Counted from the stretch's first letter, positions 7,529 to 17,011 are shown. The stretch is 64,000 nucleotides of DNA from Arthrobacter sp. MYb23 (GCF_002979775.1 NZ_PCPR01000009.1:81681-145680); one strand, 5' to 3'. The notes: generated by a model not told the origin, from the letters alone. Numbers and translations are program-made.

Positions 7529-9502
7529 GTGGCTAAATCGCAAACCAACCGTGTTGCCCTGATTGGGGCCGGCCCCCGGGGCACCAGTGTCCTTGAGCGG
7601 TTGCTCGCGAATTGGGCTGCGGACAGCCAGCCGGGGACCACGCTTTGCATCAATGTTGTGGATCCGTACCCGGCCGGTTCGGGCCACGTGTGGCAGCCGG
7701 AGCAGTCACGCCTGTTCTTGATGAACACCCAGTCGTTCTATCCCACCCTCATTCCGGAGGACCCCGAGCTTGCCCCTCCGCTCACGGGCGGTCCGTTCGA
7801 CCAGTGGCGGGAGGTACGTCGTCGTGATGGCGAGGGGCTGAACGACGCCGAGAAAGCCGAACTGGCCACGCTCGAATCGCACGACTTCCCCAGCCGCGCG
7901 CTGTACGGACGCTACCTTCGCCAGACGTTGGATGGACTGCTGGAACGGCTGCCCGACGGCGTCGAGGTCACCTTCCACCGAACGCTTGCCGTTGCGGCGC
8001 GCCCGATTAAAGACGGGTTCGACGTCGAACTCGCCAACGGCACCACGCTCGCCGTCGGTTCCGTGGTCCTCGCGCTGGGCCACATTGAGTCGCGGCTCAA
8101 TCCGGAACAGCGGTCCTTCAAGAGCGCGGCGTTGGACCGAGGGCTGCTCTATTTCCCACCTGCTCCGCCGGCCGACGTCGATTGGCAGGCTGTGCCGGAC
8201 AACGAACCCGTGCTGGTCCGCGGCATGGGTTTGAACTTCTTTGACGTCATGGGCCAGTTGACGGAGGGGCGCGGCGGCAAGTTCGTCGAGGCTGGTTCGC
8301 CGGGCGCTGGTGTCCTGGAGTACCGGGCCTCGGGCAGGGAGCCAAGGATCATCGCTGCATCCCGAAGGGGCACCCCCTATCGCGCCAAGGCGGGGTTGGC
8401 GGGCTATTACCCCAGCAGCATCACCATGCGCTACCTGACCGAGGACGCCGTGGACCGGTTCCGCGCGGCCGGTATCCAGCCCGGTTTCGATCACGACCTC
8501 TGGCCGCTGCTGCACCGCGATGCCCTGTGGGCTTATTACTCAACGCTTGCCCGGTCCCAACCTGCCTCGATCAAGGACCCCGCCCAGTTCCTCACAGACC
8601 TTGAAGATGCGCTCCAACCACATGCTCACACCACGGCCAACTGGGAAATTGAGGTGGGAAACCTCGTTGAAAAGCACGTCCTCGCTTCCCGCCGCTTGAA
8701 TCTGCGGGGGCTCGCTGCGCCGCTCGCGGGCCGGACGTTCGCTTCCCGGAGCGAGCTGGACTCAGCTATCACGGCCTACCTTGATGACGATGCCCGCCGA
8801 TCAGCACTGGGCGAGGCGGACCCAGTCAAGATGGCCATCGGCGCGCTTCACACTGGACGGGCCATCCTCAAATCGGTCGTGGCGGACGGCGGCATCACTG
8901 ATGAGTCCTGGCTGGCAGGGTTGCGCGGCTGGTTCGAGTCCTTCGTTGAAGGGTTGGCCAGCGGAGCGCCCGCCCTGCGTTCGGAGCAGCTGGCCGCGTT
9001 GGCGCGTGCCGGCGTCGTGAGTTTTGTGGGCCCGGATCCGAAGTTCAGCGTGGACCGGGGTGCCAGAGTGTTCCGGGCGGTTTCGCCGTGGGTGCACGAT
9101 TCCCCGGTTGAAGCCCGGACTCTTATTGAGGCGATGTCGCCGGCAAACAGGGTGGGCATCAACCTCTCGCCCCTGTTGGAACAGCTCATGGCCGATGGTC
9201 TGGTGCGCACCAAAATCATGATGAGTGTTGAAGGAACGCCCATGCAGACCACCGGGCTTGACGTGGAACCACACCCGTACCGGCCCCTGGCGGCCAACGG
9301 ATCGGTCACCGAAGGAATGTACGTTCTGGGCCTCCAACTCTCGGCTTCACAGTGGGGGACAGCCATTGCTGCGGAAGCGAAACCGCGCACCGGCCCGGCC
9401 TACGCGAGCGGACAGCGGACCTTGCGCGATGCGGACGAGATTGCCTGCAGCATTCTGGGCCGCCAGCGACACCAGCTTGCAGGTGCTTCCGCTCTTCGCT
9501 AG
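7529..9502 (+). CDS. FAD/NAD(P)-binding protein (NAD_binding_9 type)
   Basis: Putative flavoprotein of 657 residues. The N-terminus carries a dinucleotide-binding Rossmann motif, VALIGAGPRGTSVLERL (about 9-25), as in the FAD-NAD(P)-binding family found in actinobacteria, and SVVLALGHIESRLN resembles the second cofactor-contact segment of such proteins. The C-terminal half has no domain I recognise. The start is GTG at 7529 with TAGGCT at 7518-7523 and no Shine-Dalgarno sequence, so translation is probably leaderless. Followed by a riboswitch-controlled gene and not obviously part of an operon. The substrate is unknown; some relatives sit in peptide or natural-product loci, but nothing here supports that role. 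Confidence 0.8.
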   Translation: MAKSQTNRVALIGAGPRGTSVLERLLANWAADSQPGTTLCINVVDPYPAGSGHVWQPEQSRLFLMNTQSFYPTLIPEDPELAPPLTGGPFDQWREVRRRDGEGLNDAEKAELATLESHDFPSRALYGRYLRQTLDGLLERLPDGVEVTFHRTLAVAARPIKDGFDVELANGTTLAVGSVVLALGHIESRLNPEQRSFKSAALDRGLLYFPPAPPADVDWQAVPDNEPVLVRGMGLNFFDVMGQLTEGRGGKFVEAGSPGAGVLEYRASGREPRIIAASRRGTPYRAKAGLAGYYPSSITMRYLTEDAVDRFRAAGIQPGFDHDLWPLLHRDALWAYYSTLARSQPASIKDPAQFLTDLEDALQPHAHTTANWEIEVGNLVEKHVLASRRLNLRGLAAPLAGRTFASRSELDSAITAYLDDDARRSALGEADPVKMAIGALHTGRAILKSVVADGGITDESWLAGLRGWFESFVEGLASGAPALRSEQLAALARAGVVSFVGPDPKFSVDRGARVFRAVSPWVHDSPVEARTLIEAMSPANRVGINLSPLLEQLMADGLVRTKIMMSVEGTPMQTTGLDVEPHPYRPLAANGSVTEGMYVLGLQLSASQWGTAIAAEAKPRTGPAYASGQRTLRDADEIACSILGRQRHQLAGASALR

Positions 9503-9545
9503 GGTGTGAGCTGCATCACCGAATAGATGGTGCGCGCTTTTGATC

Positions 9546-9750
9546 TGCGGCGGGAGAGTCCTGCCGGTACATCCCGTCAGGCGCCGTAGGAGCAAACCCT
9601 CCCCAGGAATCTCTCAGGCCCATGTACCGCCGCGGCGAGGCAACTCTGGAAAGCAGTCCGGTCACCGGGCTCACCGAAGGTGCAAGCGTTCCTGCCCTGC
9701 AGGACCGCGGAAACTCTCAGGTCCACGTACAGAGCGGGGAGGAACCCGAA
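9546..9750 (+). promoter_or_regulatory. Tandem glycine riboswitch upstream of cycA
   Basis: Two consecutive glycine aptamers. The first contains GGGAGAGTCC, GCCGTAGGAGCAAA, ATCTCTCAGGCCC and GCAACTCTGGAAAGC. The second contains CACCGAAGGTGCAAGC, GGAAACTCTCAGG and ends near GGGGAGGAACCC. These are the conserved glycine aptamer segments in the correct order with a short linker. GAGGAAC near 9739-9745 is complementary (one G-U) to GTTCCTT at 9785-9791, which covers the spacer between ribosome binding site and start codon, so control of translation is plausible. The downstream gene transports glycine, which supports the call. Confidence 0.93.
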
Positions 9751-9790
9751 TCAATGTGGCACCCTGTGCCGCCTGAACGATGGAGTTCCT

Positions 9791-11272
9791 TTGACGATTC
9801 AGCGCCCGCCTTCCACTGGTCCCGATTCACCCCACCTCGAGCGACAACTCAGCAACCGCCATATCCAGCTCATCGCCATCGGCGGAGCCATTGGCACCGG
9901 CCTTTTCATGGGCTCCGGCAAGACCATTTCCGCTGCCGGCCCGTCCGTCATCTTCGTGTACATGATCATCGGCTTCATGCTGTTCTTCGTCATGCGTGCC
10001 ATGGGCGAATTGCTGCTGAGCAACCTCAATTACAAGTCCTTCAGCGACTTTGCCGCGGACCTCCTGGGACCCTGGGCCGGCTTCTTCACCGGCTGGACTT
10101 ACTGGTTCTGCTGGGTCATCACAGGGATCGCGGACGTGATTGCCATCGCCGGGTACTCCCAGGAGCTCTGGCCCTCCCTGCCCCTCTGGGTGCCGGGACT
10201 GATCACCATCGGCATCCTCCTGCTCCTGAACCTGGCCACTGTGAAAGCTTTCGGTGAGACCGAGTTCTGGTTCGCCCTCATCAAGATCGTGGCCATCGCC
10301 GCGCTCATCATTGTTGGTCTGTTCATGATTTTCAGCGGCTTCCAGTCCGACGCCGGACCTGCCACCTTCTCCAACCTGTGGAGCCACGGCGGCTTCTTCC
10401 CCAACGAGTTCATGGGCTTCGTAGCCGGCTTCCAGATCGCCGTCTTCGCTTTCGTGGGCATCGAACTGGTGGGCACTACGGCAGCCGAGGCCAAGGACCC
10501 TGAGAAGAACCTGCCCAAGGCCATCAACTCGATCCCCATCCGTGTGCTGCTCTTCTACGTCGGCGCGCTGATCATCCTCATGTCCGTCACGCCGTGGACC
10601 CAGTTCGCTGCCGGACACAGCCCCTTCATTGCCATGTTCTCCCTGGCGGGCCTCGGTGCAGCGGCCACCATCGTCAACCTTGTGGTGCTGACCTCCGCAA
10701 TGTCCTCCGCCAACTCTGGAATCTACTCCACGTCCCGCATGGTGTTCGGGCTGGCTCAGGAAGGCGACGCGCCCAAGGTGTTCGGCGCGCTCTCCGGACG
10801 CAAAGTACCCCGCAACGCCCTGTTCCTGTCCTGCATCCTGCTGCTGTCCGGCGTCGTCCTCATGTACGCAGGCTCGGACATCGGCAAGGCGTTCGACATG
10901 GTGACCACCGTGTCCGCTGTTTGCTTTGTCTTCGTGTGGTCCATCATCCTGGCCAGCTACCTGGCCTTCCGGAAGCGTCGCCCGCACCTGCACGAGTCCT
11001 CGGCGTTCAAGATGCCCGGCGGAGTGGTGATGGTGTGGGTAGTGTTCGCCTTCTTTGCCTTCGTTCTCTGGGCACTGACCACCCAGCCAGACACGCTCAT
11101 GGCACTGCTGGCCACCCCCGCGTGGTTCGTAGTTCTGGGGGTCGCCTGGCTGATTCTCCGCCGCCGCCCCGCGCACTTGGCCCGTTACGAAGAGTTCAAA
11201 GCTGAGCTCCAGCGGGATGCGGACAGGGTCGATTCGGACAAAGACCAGGAAGCGGTACCGGCAAACAAGTAG
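9791..11272 (+). CDS. cycA: D-serine/D-alanine/glycine:proton symporter
   Basis: Amino acid permease of the APC superfamily, 493 residues, with about 12 membrane helices. Long blocks are nearly identical to E. coli CycA, for example RHIQLIAIGGAIGTGLFMGS, GPWAGFFTGWTYWFCWV, FAFVGIELVGTTAAEAKDPE and SSANSGIYSTSRM. The start is taken as TTG at 9791 because GGAG lies at 9782-9785 with a 5-nt spacer. An upstream in-frame extension would run into the riboswitch. The riboswitch directly upstream implies that the gene responds to intracellular glycine. The gene ends before a strong hairpin shared with the convergent nuclease gene. Confidence 0.95.
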   Translation: MTIQRPPSTGPDSPHLERQLSNRHIQLIAIGGAIGTGLFMGSGKTISAAGPSVIFVYMIIGFMLFFVMRAMGELLLSNLNYKSFSDFAADLLGPWAGFFTGWTYWFCWVITGIADVIAIAGYSQELWPSLPLWVPGLITIGILLLLNLATVKAFGETEFWFALIKIVAIAALIIVGLFMIFSGFQSDAGPATFSNLWSHGGFFPNEFMGFVAGFQIAVFAFVGIELVGTTAAEAKDPEKNLPKAINSIPIRVLLFYVGALIILMSVTPWTQFAAGHSPFIAMFSLAGLGAAATIVNLVVLTSAMSSANSGIYSTSRMVFGLAQEGDAPKVFGALSGRKVPRNALFLSCILLLSGVVLMYAGSDIGKAFDMVTTVSAVCFVFVWSIILASYLAFRKRRPHLHESSAFKMPGGVVMVWVVFAFFAFVLWALTTQPDTLMALLATPAWFVVLGVAWLILRRRPAHLARYEEFKAELQRDADRVDSDKDQEAVPANK

Positions 11273-11291
11273 CCAAAAATATCAACAAAAG

Positions 11292-11329
11292 GCCGGGCCC
11301 CTCACGAACGAATTCGTGAGGGGCCCGGC
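11292..11329. terminator. Bidirectional terminator between cycA and the nuclease gene
   Basis: A perfect 17-bp stem (GCCGGGCCCCTCACGAA at 11292-11308) has a CGAA loop and its complement at 11313-11329. It lies between convergent genes; the minus-strand side is followed by CCTTTTGTTGATATTTTT. Confidence 0.9.
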
Positions 11330-11349
11330 TGTTTCACTCCAAGGAGCGG

Positions 11350-14300
11350 TTAGCCCCTCAGGCACCTCTGGTACTCCAGCCAGGCAAACGCGTACCGGAG
11401 CCATCCCACGATGTCGTACCACTTGGACGGCTTGGTGGGTGCGGTGCACTGCGGCGGGTTCGGACCGCTCTCAGCCACCTGCACCAGCGCCTTCACCACG
11501 GTTCCACTTTCGACGGCGGTGAGCACCAAGGTTCCGGTGCCTGCGGCCGCTGCTGCGGGTACCTTGAGATCCACTGTGGCGGCGCCCGCGGTCACGGGGA
11601 CCGCGCCGAGGGCAACAGCCGTGCCCTTGGAATCAAGGAACACAGCGTTCAGCGTTGCGTTGGCCGGGCTGCCGATGGAGGTCAGGTTCAGTTTGGAGAC
11701 AGCCAAGGCGATGGAGTCTCCGGCCTTCACCTCAGCCGCAGTGGTGTTGGCCACGGCAACGGAGCGGCGCGCGAAGTCCGGAGACACGGGATTGTGTGCC
11801 TGCAGGTACTTGATCCACGCATCGCGGTCCACCAGGCCGGTGTCCTTGGTGTTGCTGCCTTCCTTGAAAATCCGGAAGTTGTCGCCGCCGGTAGCCAGGA
11901 AGCTGAAGGTACCGATCCTGTATTGCTTGGCAGGATCGATGACAGCACCGTTCACCCAGATGCCGGTGATGCGGTCCCCGGCGGGGCGAGCGGCATCGTA
12001 GGTGTAGTTGACGTTCTTGGACACGCCCAGCTGCTGGTAAGGGCGGCTGGGGATGGTGCCGTCAGCGTTGGTCTGCCACTGCTGCTCCAGGAGGGTCTTG
12101 AACTGCGCACCCGTCAAGGAAGTGGTCCAGAGGTTGTTCACGAACGGCAGGACAGCGTTAGCCTCGGCGTAGGTGATGGTGCCGTCCGGGGCGTAGTAGA
12201 GCTCGTTGCGCAAGCCGCCGGGATTCACGACGCCGATCTCCGCCGCACCCAGCTCAGGAGCCTTGAGCGTGTCCACCAGCGAGTCCGCTACCAGGTTGCC
12301 CAGCGTGGACTCACTCGCGCGGTCGTCCCGCTTGGGGGCGCCGCCGGTCGGGTCCGGGGTGAAGGCTGTGGTGATATCAGCGGTCACTGCACCTACCGGC
12401 TGGTTGCCGATCTCTGCTGCCTGGGCGAGGGCCTTGTCCACGATCGTCTTCACGGCAGCCACCCGGGGGTAGGCAGCAACGAGGCTTTCAGCGGTCTCGG
12501 TGGTGCGGTCCACCACGGCGGCCTTGTAAGCCTTCACCGTTTTGCTTGCCGTGTCCACTGTGAGGGTCACGCTGCCCACGTTCTCGCCGTAATTTCCGGT
12601 CTGCACGATTGGACGGGTCTTGCCGGTCGGTTGGCCGTTGGCGTCCAGTACGGGGGCGTCCCAGGCGTACTCCTTATGGGTGTGCCCCGTGAAGATCGCG
12701 GCGACGTCAGGAGTGGTTTCGTTGACGAGCTTGGCAAACGGTCCGCCGGCTGCAACTTCCTGTTCCAGGGTGGCGCCCTCTGGGGTTCCGGATGCAGCGC
12801 CGTCGTGGTTTTCCACGACGATCAGGTCGGCCAGGTTCTCAGCCTTGATCTTGGCAGCCACCCGGTTGATGGCTTCCACAGGATCGCCGAATTCAAGGTC
12901 GGCAATTCCGGCCGGCGTCACCAGCGACGGTACTTCCTGCGTCACGGTACCGATAACCGCCACCCGCATGCCGTTCATGTCCAGGACCTTGTACTCCGGC
13001 AGGACCGGTGTGGTGGTGCCCTTCTGGTACACGTTCGCACCCAGGTAGGCGAACTTCGCGTTGCTCCCTCCGGCAACAACGCGATCCCGCAGGTCCGCCC
13101 AACCGCCGTCGAACTCGTGGTTGCCCACAGCGGAAGCCTGCAACTCAAGGGCGTTCAAGACGTCGATAGTGGGCTGGTCCTTCGCCACGGAGGACGCGAA
13201 GAGGGAAGCGCCGATGTTGTCGCCGGCGGAAATGAAGGCCGTAGCGCCGGGGGCAGCTGCCGCGCGGAGCTTCTCGACTGTTCCGGCGAAGAGGACTGTG
13301 TTGGAGTCGATCCGTCCGTGGAAGTCGTTGATCCCCAGGAACTGCAGGTCAACGGTAGTCGCTTCGTCGGCAGTCAGGTTCAGGCCCACCACCACGGGGT
13401 CGTGGTCGCTGGCACGGAACTCGTCACCGGCATAGTAGTTGGTCACATTGTTGTTATACCTGCTGTACTCCAGTGCGACGGACTCCACGGAGTTGATGTT
13501 CCAGATGTCGGTTCCGGTGACCACCTTGTGGGCGGCGGGGGATGCCAGGATGTGGTCCAGGGAGCCCACCATGCCACCGAACAGGTAAGAGTGCTTGCCG
13601 GTACCGACTTCCAGATCCGTATAACCGGCGCCCGTCAAGACGTTGATGGGATCTTCTTTGGAGTAGGCGTTGAAGTCACCAATGAGGAAGACCTTGTCTG
13701 TGCCCTTCGAGGCCTGAAGGTCCTTGGAGAAGGCCAGCAGGGATTCGGCCTGCTTGGTGCGGGCAATGTTCGAGGCACCCTGGCCCTTGTCGGTGTCGTC
13801 CGGTGTTGCTGCTGAGCCCTTGGACTTGAAGTGGTTCACGATTGCGATGAACTTCTTGTCATCAGCGCCGCCAACCGGTTTGAAAACTTGTGCCAGCGGC
13901 TTGCGGGCACTCGCAAACGCCACGGTGTCGTTGTGGATAATGGACTCGCCCACGGGCTCGGCCACGGCCTTCTTGAAGATGAACGCGGTACGGATCATGT
14001 CCTCATCGCTCAGCGGGGGAGCGTTGGCGGGTGTGCGCACGTAGTCCCAGACGCCGGGGGTCTTGACGTTGAGGGCGTCCACCAGCTTGGACAGGGCGTC
14101 GTCACGGTTCTTGCCGAACTGTGCCGAGTTCTCGATCTCTTCAAGGGACACGACGTCGGCGCCGGACTTGGTGATGGCGGCGACGATTTTGGTCTGCTGG
14201 CGTTCGAAGTTCTCAGCGTTGGCAGCACCGCGGGCGTTGCAGCCTTCCTTGACCGTGATCGGGTTGCCGTCGCGGTCGGTGTAGAAGACGCAGCCAGCCA

Positions 14301-15882
14301 GTTGGTCACCGGTAGCGGGGAAGTAGTTCAGCACATTGAAGGAAGCCAGCTTGAGGTTGCCTCCAACATCCGCGGGACCGTCCGGCCGGGTGGTGGTGAA
14401 GCTTGCAGGCTGGACGGAGTCAGCGTTGGCAGCAGTCAGTGCGGTGAGGGGCTGGAACTTCCAGGAATTGTTGCCGTAGCCCAGGATGACATCGGTCCGG
14501 AACTGTGCCGGGGAGCCCACGCGAACGGGATCAGAGGTGGTCAAGTACGGCAATTGCTGGGCCTTGGTGGTGGCGTCCTTGAGGAAGTTGGTGGACGCGC
14601 CGTCGTCGAGCTTGATGCCGCGCAGGGCGTTGTCCGCCACCACAGCCGCGTACTCGGCGGAGCCGTAGGCTGCCACCGCAGTGGGCTGCACCAGAGGGGA
14701 TGTGCCGGCCGCGAGGCCGATCTCGCCGTACTGGTTCAGGGAGTAGTTGTCCGTGACCGTGAAGTCACCCTGGGGAGCCAGGAGCATACCCTCCAGGCTT
14801 TCCCGCGCGGCCTCGTTTGCAGGCAAAGTGAACGGAGTGGACTTGACCTCCGGTGCCGCCTCGGTGAGTTTCTTCAATCCGGCGGCCTCTACGGTGAGCT
14901 GCGTTTGGCTGGCGAATTCGCTGACAACGCCGGTGAGTTGCAGGTAGTCGCCCGGCTGGACGGTGGCCGTCGTCGAGGGTGAATAGACGAACAAAGCGTC
15001 CGACGCCGTCCTTGCCGCCCCCGCGCTTTCGCCGCCGGTTCCGGCGGTCTGGACGTAGTAGCCGTTGAAGCCGCCGGTTGCGTAGACGGCTGTGACCTTG
15101 CCACTGGTGGTTACGGTGCTACCCGCAAACGGACTGGACGTACCGGTTCCTTGGATCTCGGCGATGGCCTTGACGCCGGGCTCCGGTTGGGGATCAACCG
15201 GAGGAGTTCCGCCGCCGGTGGAAACCGTGGGGGTGATGGTGGCGTTCAGGCTGAAGTCAGCGGCATTGGAGTCGCTGTCCCCACCATTGGTGCGGTTCAG
15301 GCTCTTGACGTCCGTATTGCTGGTGGGTGCCGTGGCCGCGGCGGTCTCAAAGGTGTTGGACGTGCCGTAGCCGAGGAGGTCAGCGATGGCGGCGTTGCCC
15401 GTTACCGAACCCGCCGGAAGGGGAGAGACTGCGCCTGGCTGCTTGGCGAGGATCAGGGTTCCGGCAGTTCCGCCGGGGTTCAGCGTGCCGGTTGCCTGAA
15501 CATCTGCAGCGGGCAGTTCTGGCGCCGTGGAAGTCCCGCTATTGGTGGCACCCTTGACCAGGAAGTACCCCTTTGGGGGAATGCTGCCAGCAAGGGGAGT
15601 GATCCCCGTGGGCGCTGCTGTAGCGGTGGCTGACCGGTACTGCAGCGACCAGCCCGCCAGGCTAACCGGTGCATCCGAGGAGTTGTAGAGCTCCACGAAT
15701 TTATTCTTGAAGGCGGCCCCGCTGCTTCCGCCGCTGAGATAGGCCTCGTTGATCACCACCGGGGAGGTACCGGGTGCGGCAGGATCGTCCGCTGCCATGG
15801 CCGGGACGGCTGTCAGCGGGGCCGCAAGCAGCCCGACCGACAGGACCGTTCCCGCCAAGGATTTCCAATGCATAAATTTCAT
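11350..15882 (-). CDS. Secreted ExeM/NucH-type nuclease fused to a 5'-nucleotidase/UDP-sugar hydrolase
   Basis: Giant exoprotein of 1510 residues. Domains in order: Sec signal peptide ending AMA-ADD (about 1-30); a lamin-tail-like domain (about 38-190, VINEAYLSGGSSG); an OB-like segment (about 240-340); an endonuclease/exonuclease/phosphatase domain (about 510-835) with LASFNVLNYF, VSLEEIEN, LIGDFNAYSKED, SLDHIL and ASDHDPV; a calcineurin-like metallophosphatase (from about 850) with GINDFHGRID, SAGDNIGAS, VGNHEFDGGW and GHTHKEY; a 5'-nucleotidase C-terminal domain (about 1190-1340, LGNLVADSL, FLATGGDNF); and a C-terminal tail. No LPXTG or transmembrane anchor is seen. It should degrade extracellular DNA and dephosphorylate the nucleotides. 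ATG at 15882 follows GAGCGG. Confidence 0.92.
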   Translation of the reverse strand: MKFMHWKSLAGTVLSVGLLAAPLTAVPAMAADDPAAPGTSPVVINEAYLSGGSSGAAFKNKFVELYNSSDAPVSLAGWSLQYRSATATAAPTGITPLAGSIPPKGYFLVKGATNSGTSTAPELPAADVQATGTLNPGGTAGTLILAKQPGAVSPLPAGSVTGNAAIADLLGYGTSNTFETAAATAPTSNTDVKSLNRTNGGDSDSNAADFSLNATITPTVSTGGGTPPVDPQPEPGVKAIAEIQGTGTSSPFAGSTVTTSGKVTAVYATGGFNGYYVQTAGTGGESAGAARTASDALFVYSPSTTATVQPGDYLQLTGVVSEFASQTQLTVEAAGLKKLTEAAPEVKSTPFTLPANEAARESLEGMLLAPQGDFTVTDNYSLNQYGEIGLAAGTSPLVQPTAVAAYGSAEYAAVVADNALRGIKLDDGASTNFLKDATTKAQQLPYLTTSDPVRVGSPAQFRTDVILGYGNNSWKFQPLTALTAANADSVQPASFTTTRPDGPADVGGNLKLASFNVLNYFPATGDQLAGCVFYTDRDGNPITVKEGCNARGAANAENFERQQTKIVAAITKSGADVVSLEEIENSAQFGKNRDDALSKLVDALNVKTPGVWDYVRTPANAPPLSDEDMIRTAFIFKKAVAEPVGESIIHNDTVAFASARKPLAQVFKPVGGADDKKFIAIVNHFKSKGSAATPDDTDKGQGASNIARTKQAESLLAFSKDLQASKGTDKVFLIGDFNAYSKEDPINVLTGAGYTDLEVGTGKHSYLFGGMVGSLDHILASPAAHKVVTGTDIWNINSVESVALEYSRYNNNVTNYYAGDEFRASDHDPVVVGLNLTADEATTVDLQFLGINDFHGRIDSNTVLFAGTVEKLRAAAAPGATAFISAGDNIGASLFASSVAKDQPTIDVLNALELQASAVGNHEFDGGWADLRDRVVAGGSNAKFAYLGANVYQKGTTTPVLPEYKVLDMNGMRVAVIGTVTQEVPSLVTPAGIADLEFGDPVEAINRVAAKIKAENLADLIVVENHDGAASGTPEGATLEQEVAAGGPFAKLVNETTPDVAAIFTGHTHKEYAWDAPVLDANGQPTGKTRPIVQTGNYGENVGSVTLTVDTASKTVKAYKAAVVDRTTETAESLVAAYPRVAAVKTIVDKALAQAAEIGNQPVGAVTADITTAFTPDPTGGAPKRDDRASESTLGNLVADSLVDTLKAPELGAAEIGVVNPGGLRNELYYAPDGTITYAEANAVLPFVNNLWTTSLTGAQFKTLLEQQWQTNADGTIPSRPYQQLGVSKNVNYTYDAARPAGDRITGIWVNGAVIDPAKQYRIGTFSFLATGGDNFRIFKEGSNTKDTGLVDRDAWIKYLQAHNPVSPDFARRSVAVANTTAAEVKAGDSIALAVSKLNLTSIGSPANATLNAVFLDSKGTAVALGAVPVTAGAATVDLKVPAAAAAGTGTLVLTAVESGTVVKALVQVAESGPNPPQCTAPTKPSKWYDIVGWLRYAFAWLEYQRCLRG

Positions 15883-16020
15883 CCGCTCGAACTTTCATCA
15901 GTGAGCCCTGTGGAGCTCCATGAATGGCGCCCACTGTCTTGTGAAGTGGGCGAATGCCGGAAGTTACTCCCGGGTAAAGCTGCCTCGGACCTAGCTGAAC
16001 ACGGACGGATGAATGGAGGG

Positions 16021-16035
16021 TTGACCCAGGGTCAA
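16021..16035. promoter_or_regulatory. Perfect palindrome TTGACCC-A-GGGTCAA
   Basis: A 7+1+7 perfect inverted repeat lies between the VOC gene stop and the nuclease gene start, about 140 bp upstream of the latter. A second hairpin, GGACCGT/ACGGTCC, follows at 16043-16059 near the VOC stop. It could be an operator or part of a transcript end; the protein that binds it is unknown. Confidence 0.4.
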
Positions 16036-16072
16036 CAATGAGGGACCGTGCAACGGTCCGGTAGTTCCACGA

Positions 16073-16858
16073 CTAGCTGGTTTGACCCAAATCCTGGATG
16101 ACCTTGAAGACAGCTCCGGTGGGGTCCGACAAGGTGGCCAACCGGCCGAAAGGTGTGTCCTCCGCGGGCTGCATGACGGTGGCCCCCAGGGCCGTGGCTT
16201 GCTCCACACTGGCGTCTGTGTCCGCTACCGCGAAGTACACACTCCACATGGAGGGGACTTGTTCGGGCAGGAAGCCTGAGGCATCCATGATGCCTGCCTT
16301 GGCGTTATCACCGGCCCCAAGCGTTACGTAACGGAATTCCGGGGTGTCGCTCATGACTGACGTGTCCCAGCCAAAGACCTTCTGGTAGAAGGTGACAGCT
16401 GACTCGTAGTCCTTGGCGAGTAGTTCGTGCCAGGCAGGGGCACCTGCCTCCGCCGCCACCTCGTAGCCCTTCATCCCACCGAACTGCCAAGCACCAATGG
16501 CGGCGCCGGAGGCATCTGCGTACATGGCCATGCTGCCTTGCTCAGGGACCTCCATGGGCTCCAGGAGCACCTGTCCGCCGTTGGCCGCCGCGGCTGCGGT
16601 AGTGGCTGCGATGTCGTCAGTGCGCAGGTAAGTGGACCACACGTCCGGCATGGCACCCATATCCGCCTGCTTCTCCATGATGCCCGCAACCATTCGGCCG
16701 TCCTTGGAGGCCGTGATGTAGCCGCCGTACGTCTCCTGGTCTCCGGTTTCGTAGGTCCAGCCGAAAAGTGCCGTGTAAAAGGCTTTGGCTTTCTCCGTTT
16801 CGGACGTCACAAGGTCGATCCAGCAAGGGGAACCGGGAGTGATTTCAGGCTTGGGCAT
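16073..16858 (-). CDS. VOC family protein with two glyoxalase-like domains
   Basis: Vicinal-oxygen-chelate superfamily protein of 261 residues, built from two tandem glyoxalase/bleomycin-resistance folds. Each starts with a similar strand-helix unit (PCWIDLVTSETEKAKAFY, then PAWHELLAKDYESAVTFY) and contains a YxALFGW or YQKVFGW motif. The architecture matches actinobacterial 27-kDa antigen Cfp30B-like proteins. The substrate is unknown; hydroxylase, dioxygenase or binding roles are all possible. ATG at 16858 is preceded by GTGAGG on the minus strand. It is transcribed alone: the next gene on this strand upstream is tRNA-Ser(TGA), with its own terminator between them. Confidence 0.85.
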   Translation of the reverse strand: MPKPEITPGSPCWIDLVTSETEKAKAFYTALFGWTYETGDQETYGGYITASKDGRMVAGIMEKQADMGAMPDVWSTYLRTDDIAATTAAAAANGGQVLLEPMEVPEQGSMAMYADASGAAIGAWQFGGMKGYEVAAEAGAPAWHELLAKDYESAVTFYQKVFGWDTSVMSDTPEFRYVTLGAGDNAKAGIMDASGFLPEQVPSMWSVYFAVADTDASVEQATALGATVMQPAEDTPFGRLATLSDPTGAVFKVIQDLGQTS

Positions 16859-17011
16859 GGGTGAGGCTCCTGTTGTTATGCCGCTGCAAAAGCTGCAGCT
16901 GATGTCTGCGATGTGGAGACAGACAGAACACTATGTGGGGCCTCTGACAGTTTCAATGATTTTCCGGTTGTCAGTTCTCAGTTCCGTACGGGAGCTTCGC
17001 CTCAGACACAA

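Noticed and set aside
11794..14982. Long plus-strand open frames opposite the nuclease gene (673 and 383 codons)
   Set aside because: They are antisense shadows of a high-GC coding gene, with no ribosome binding site, no recognisable protein and codon composition reflecting the real frame.
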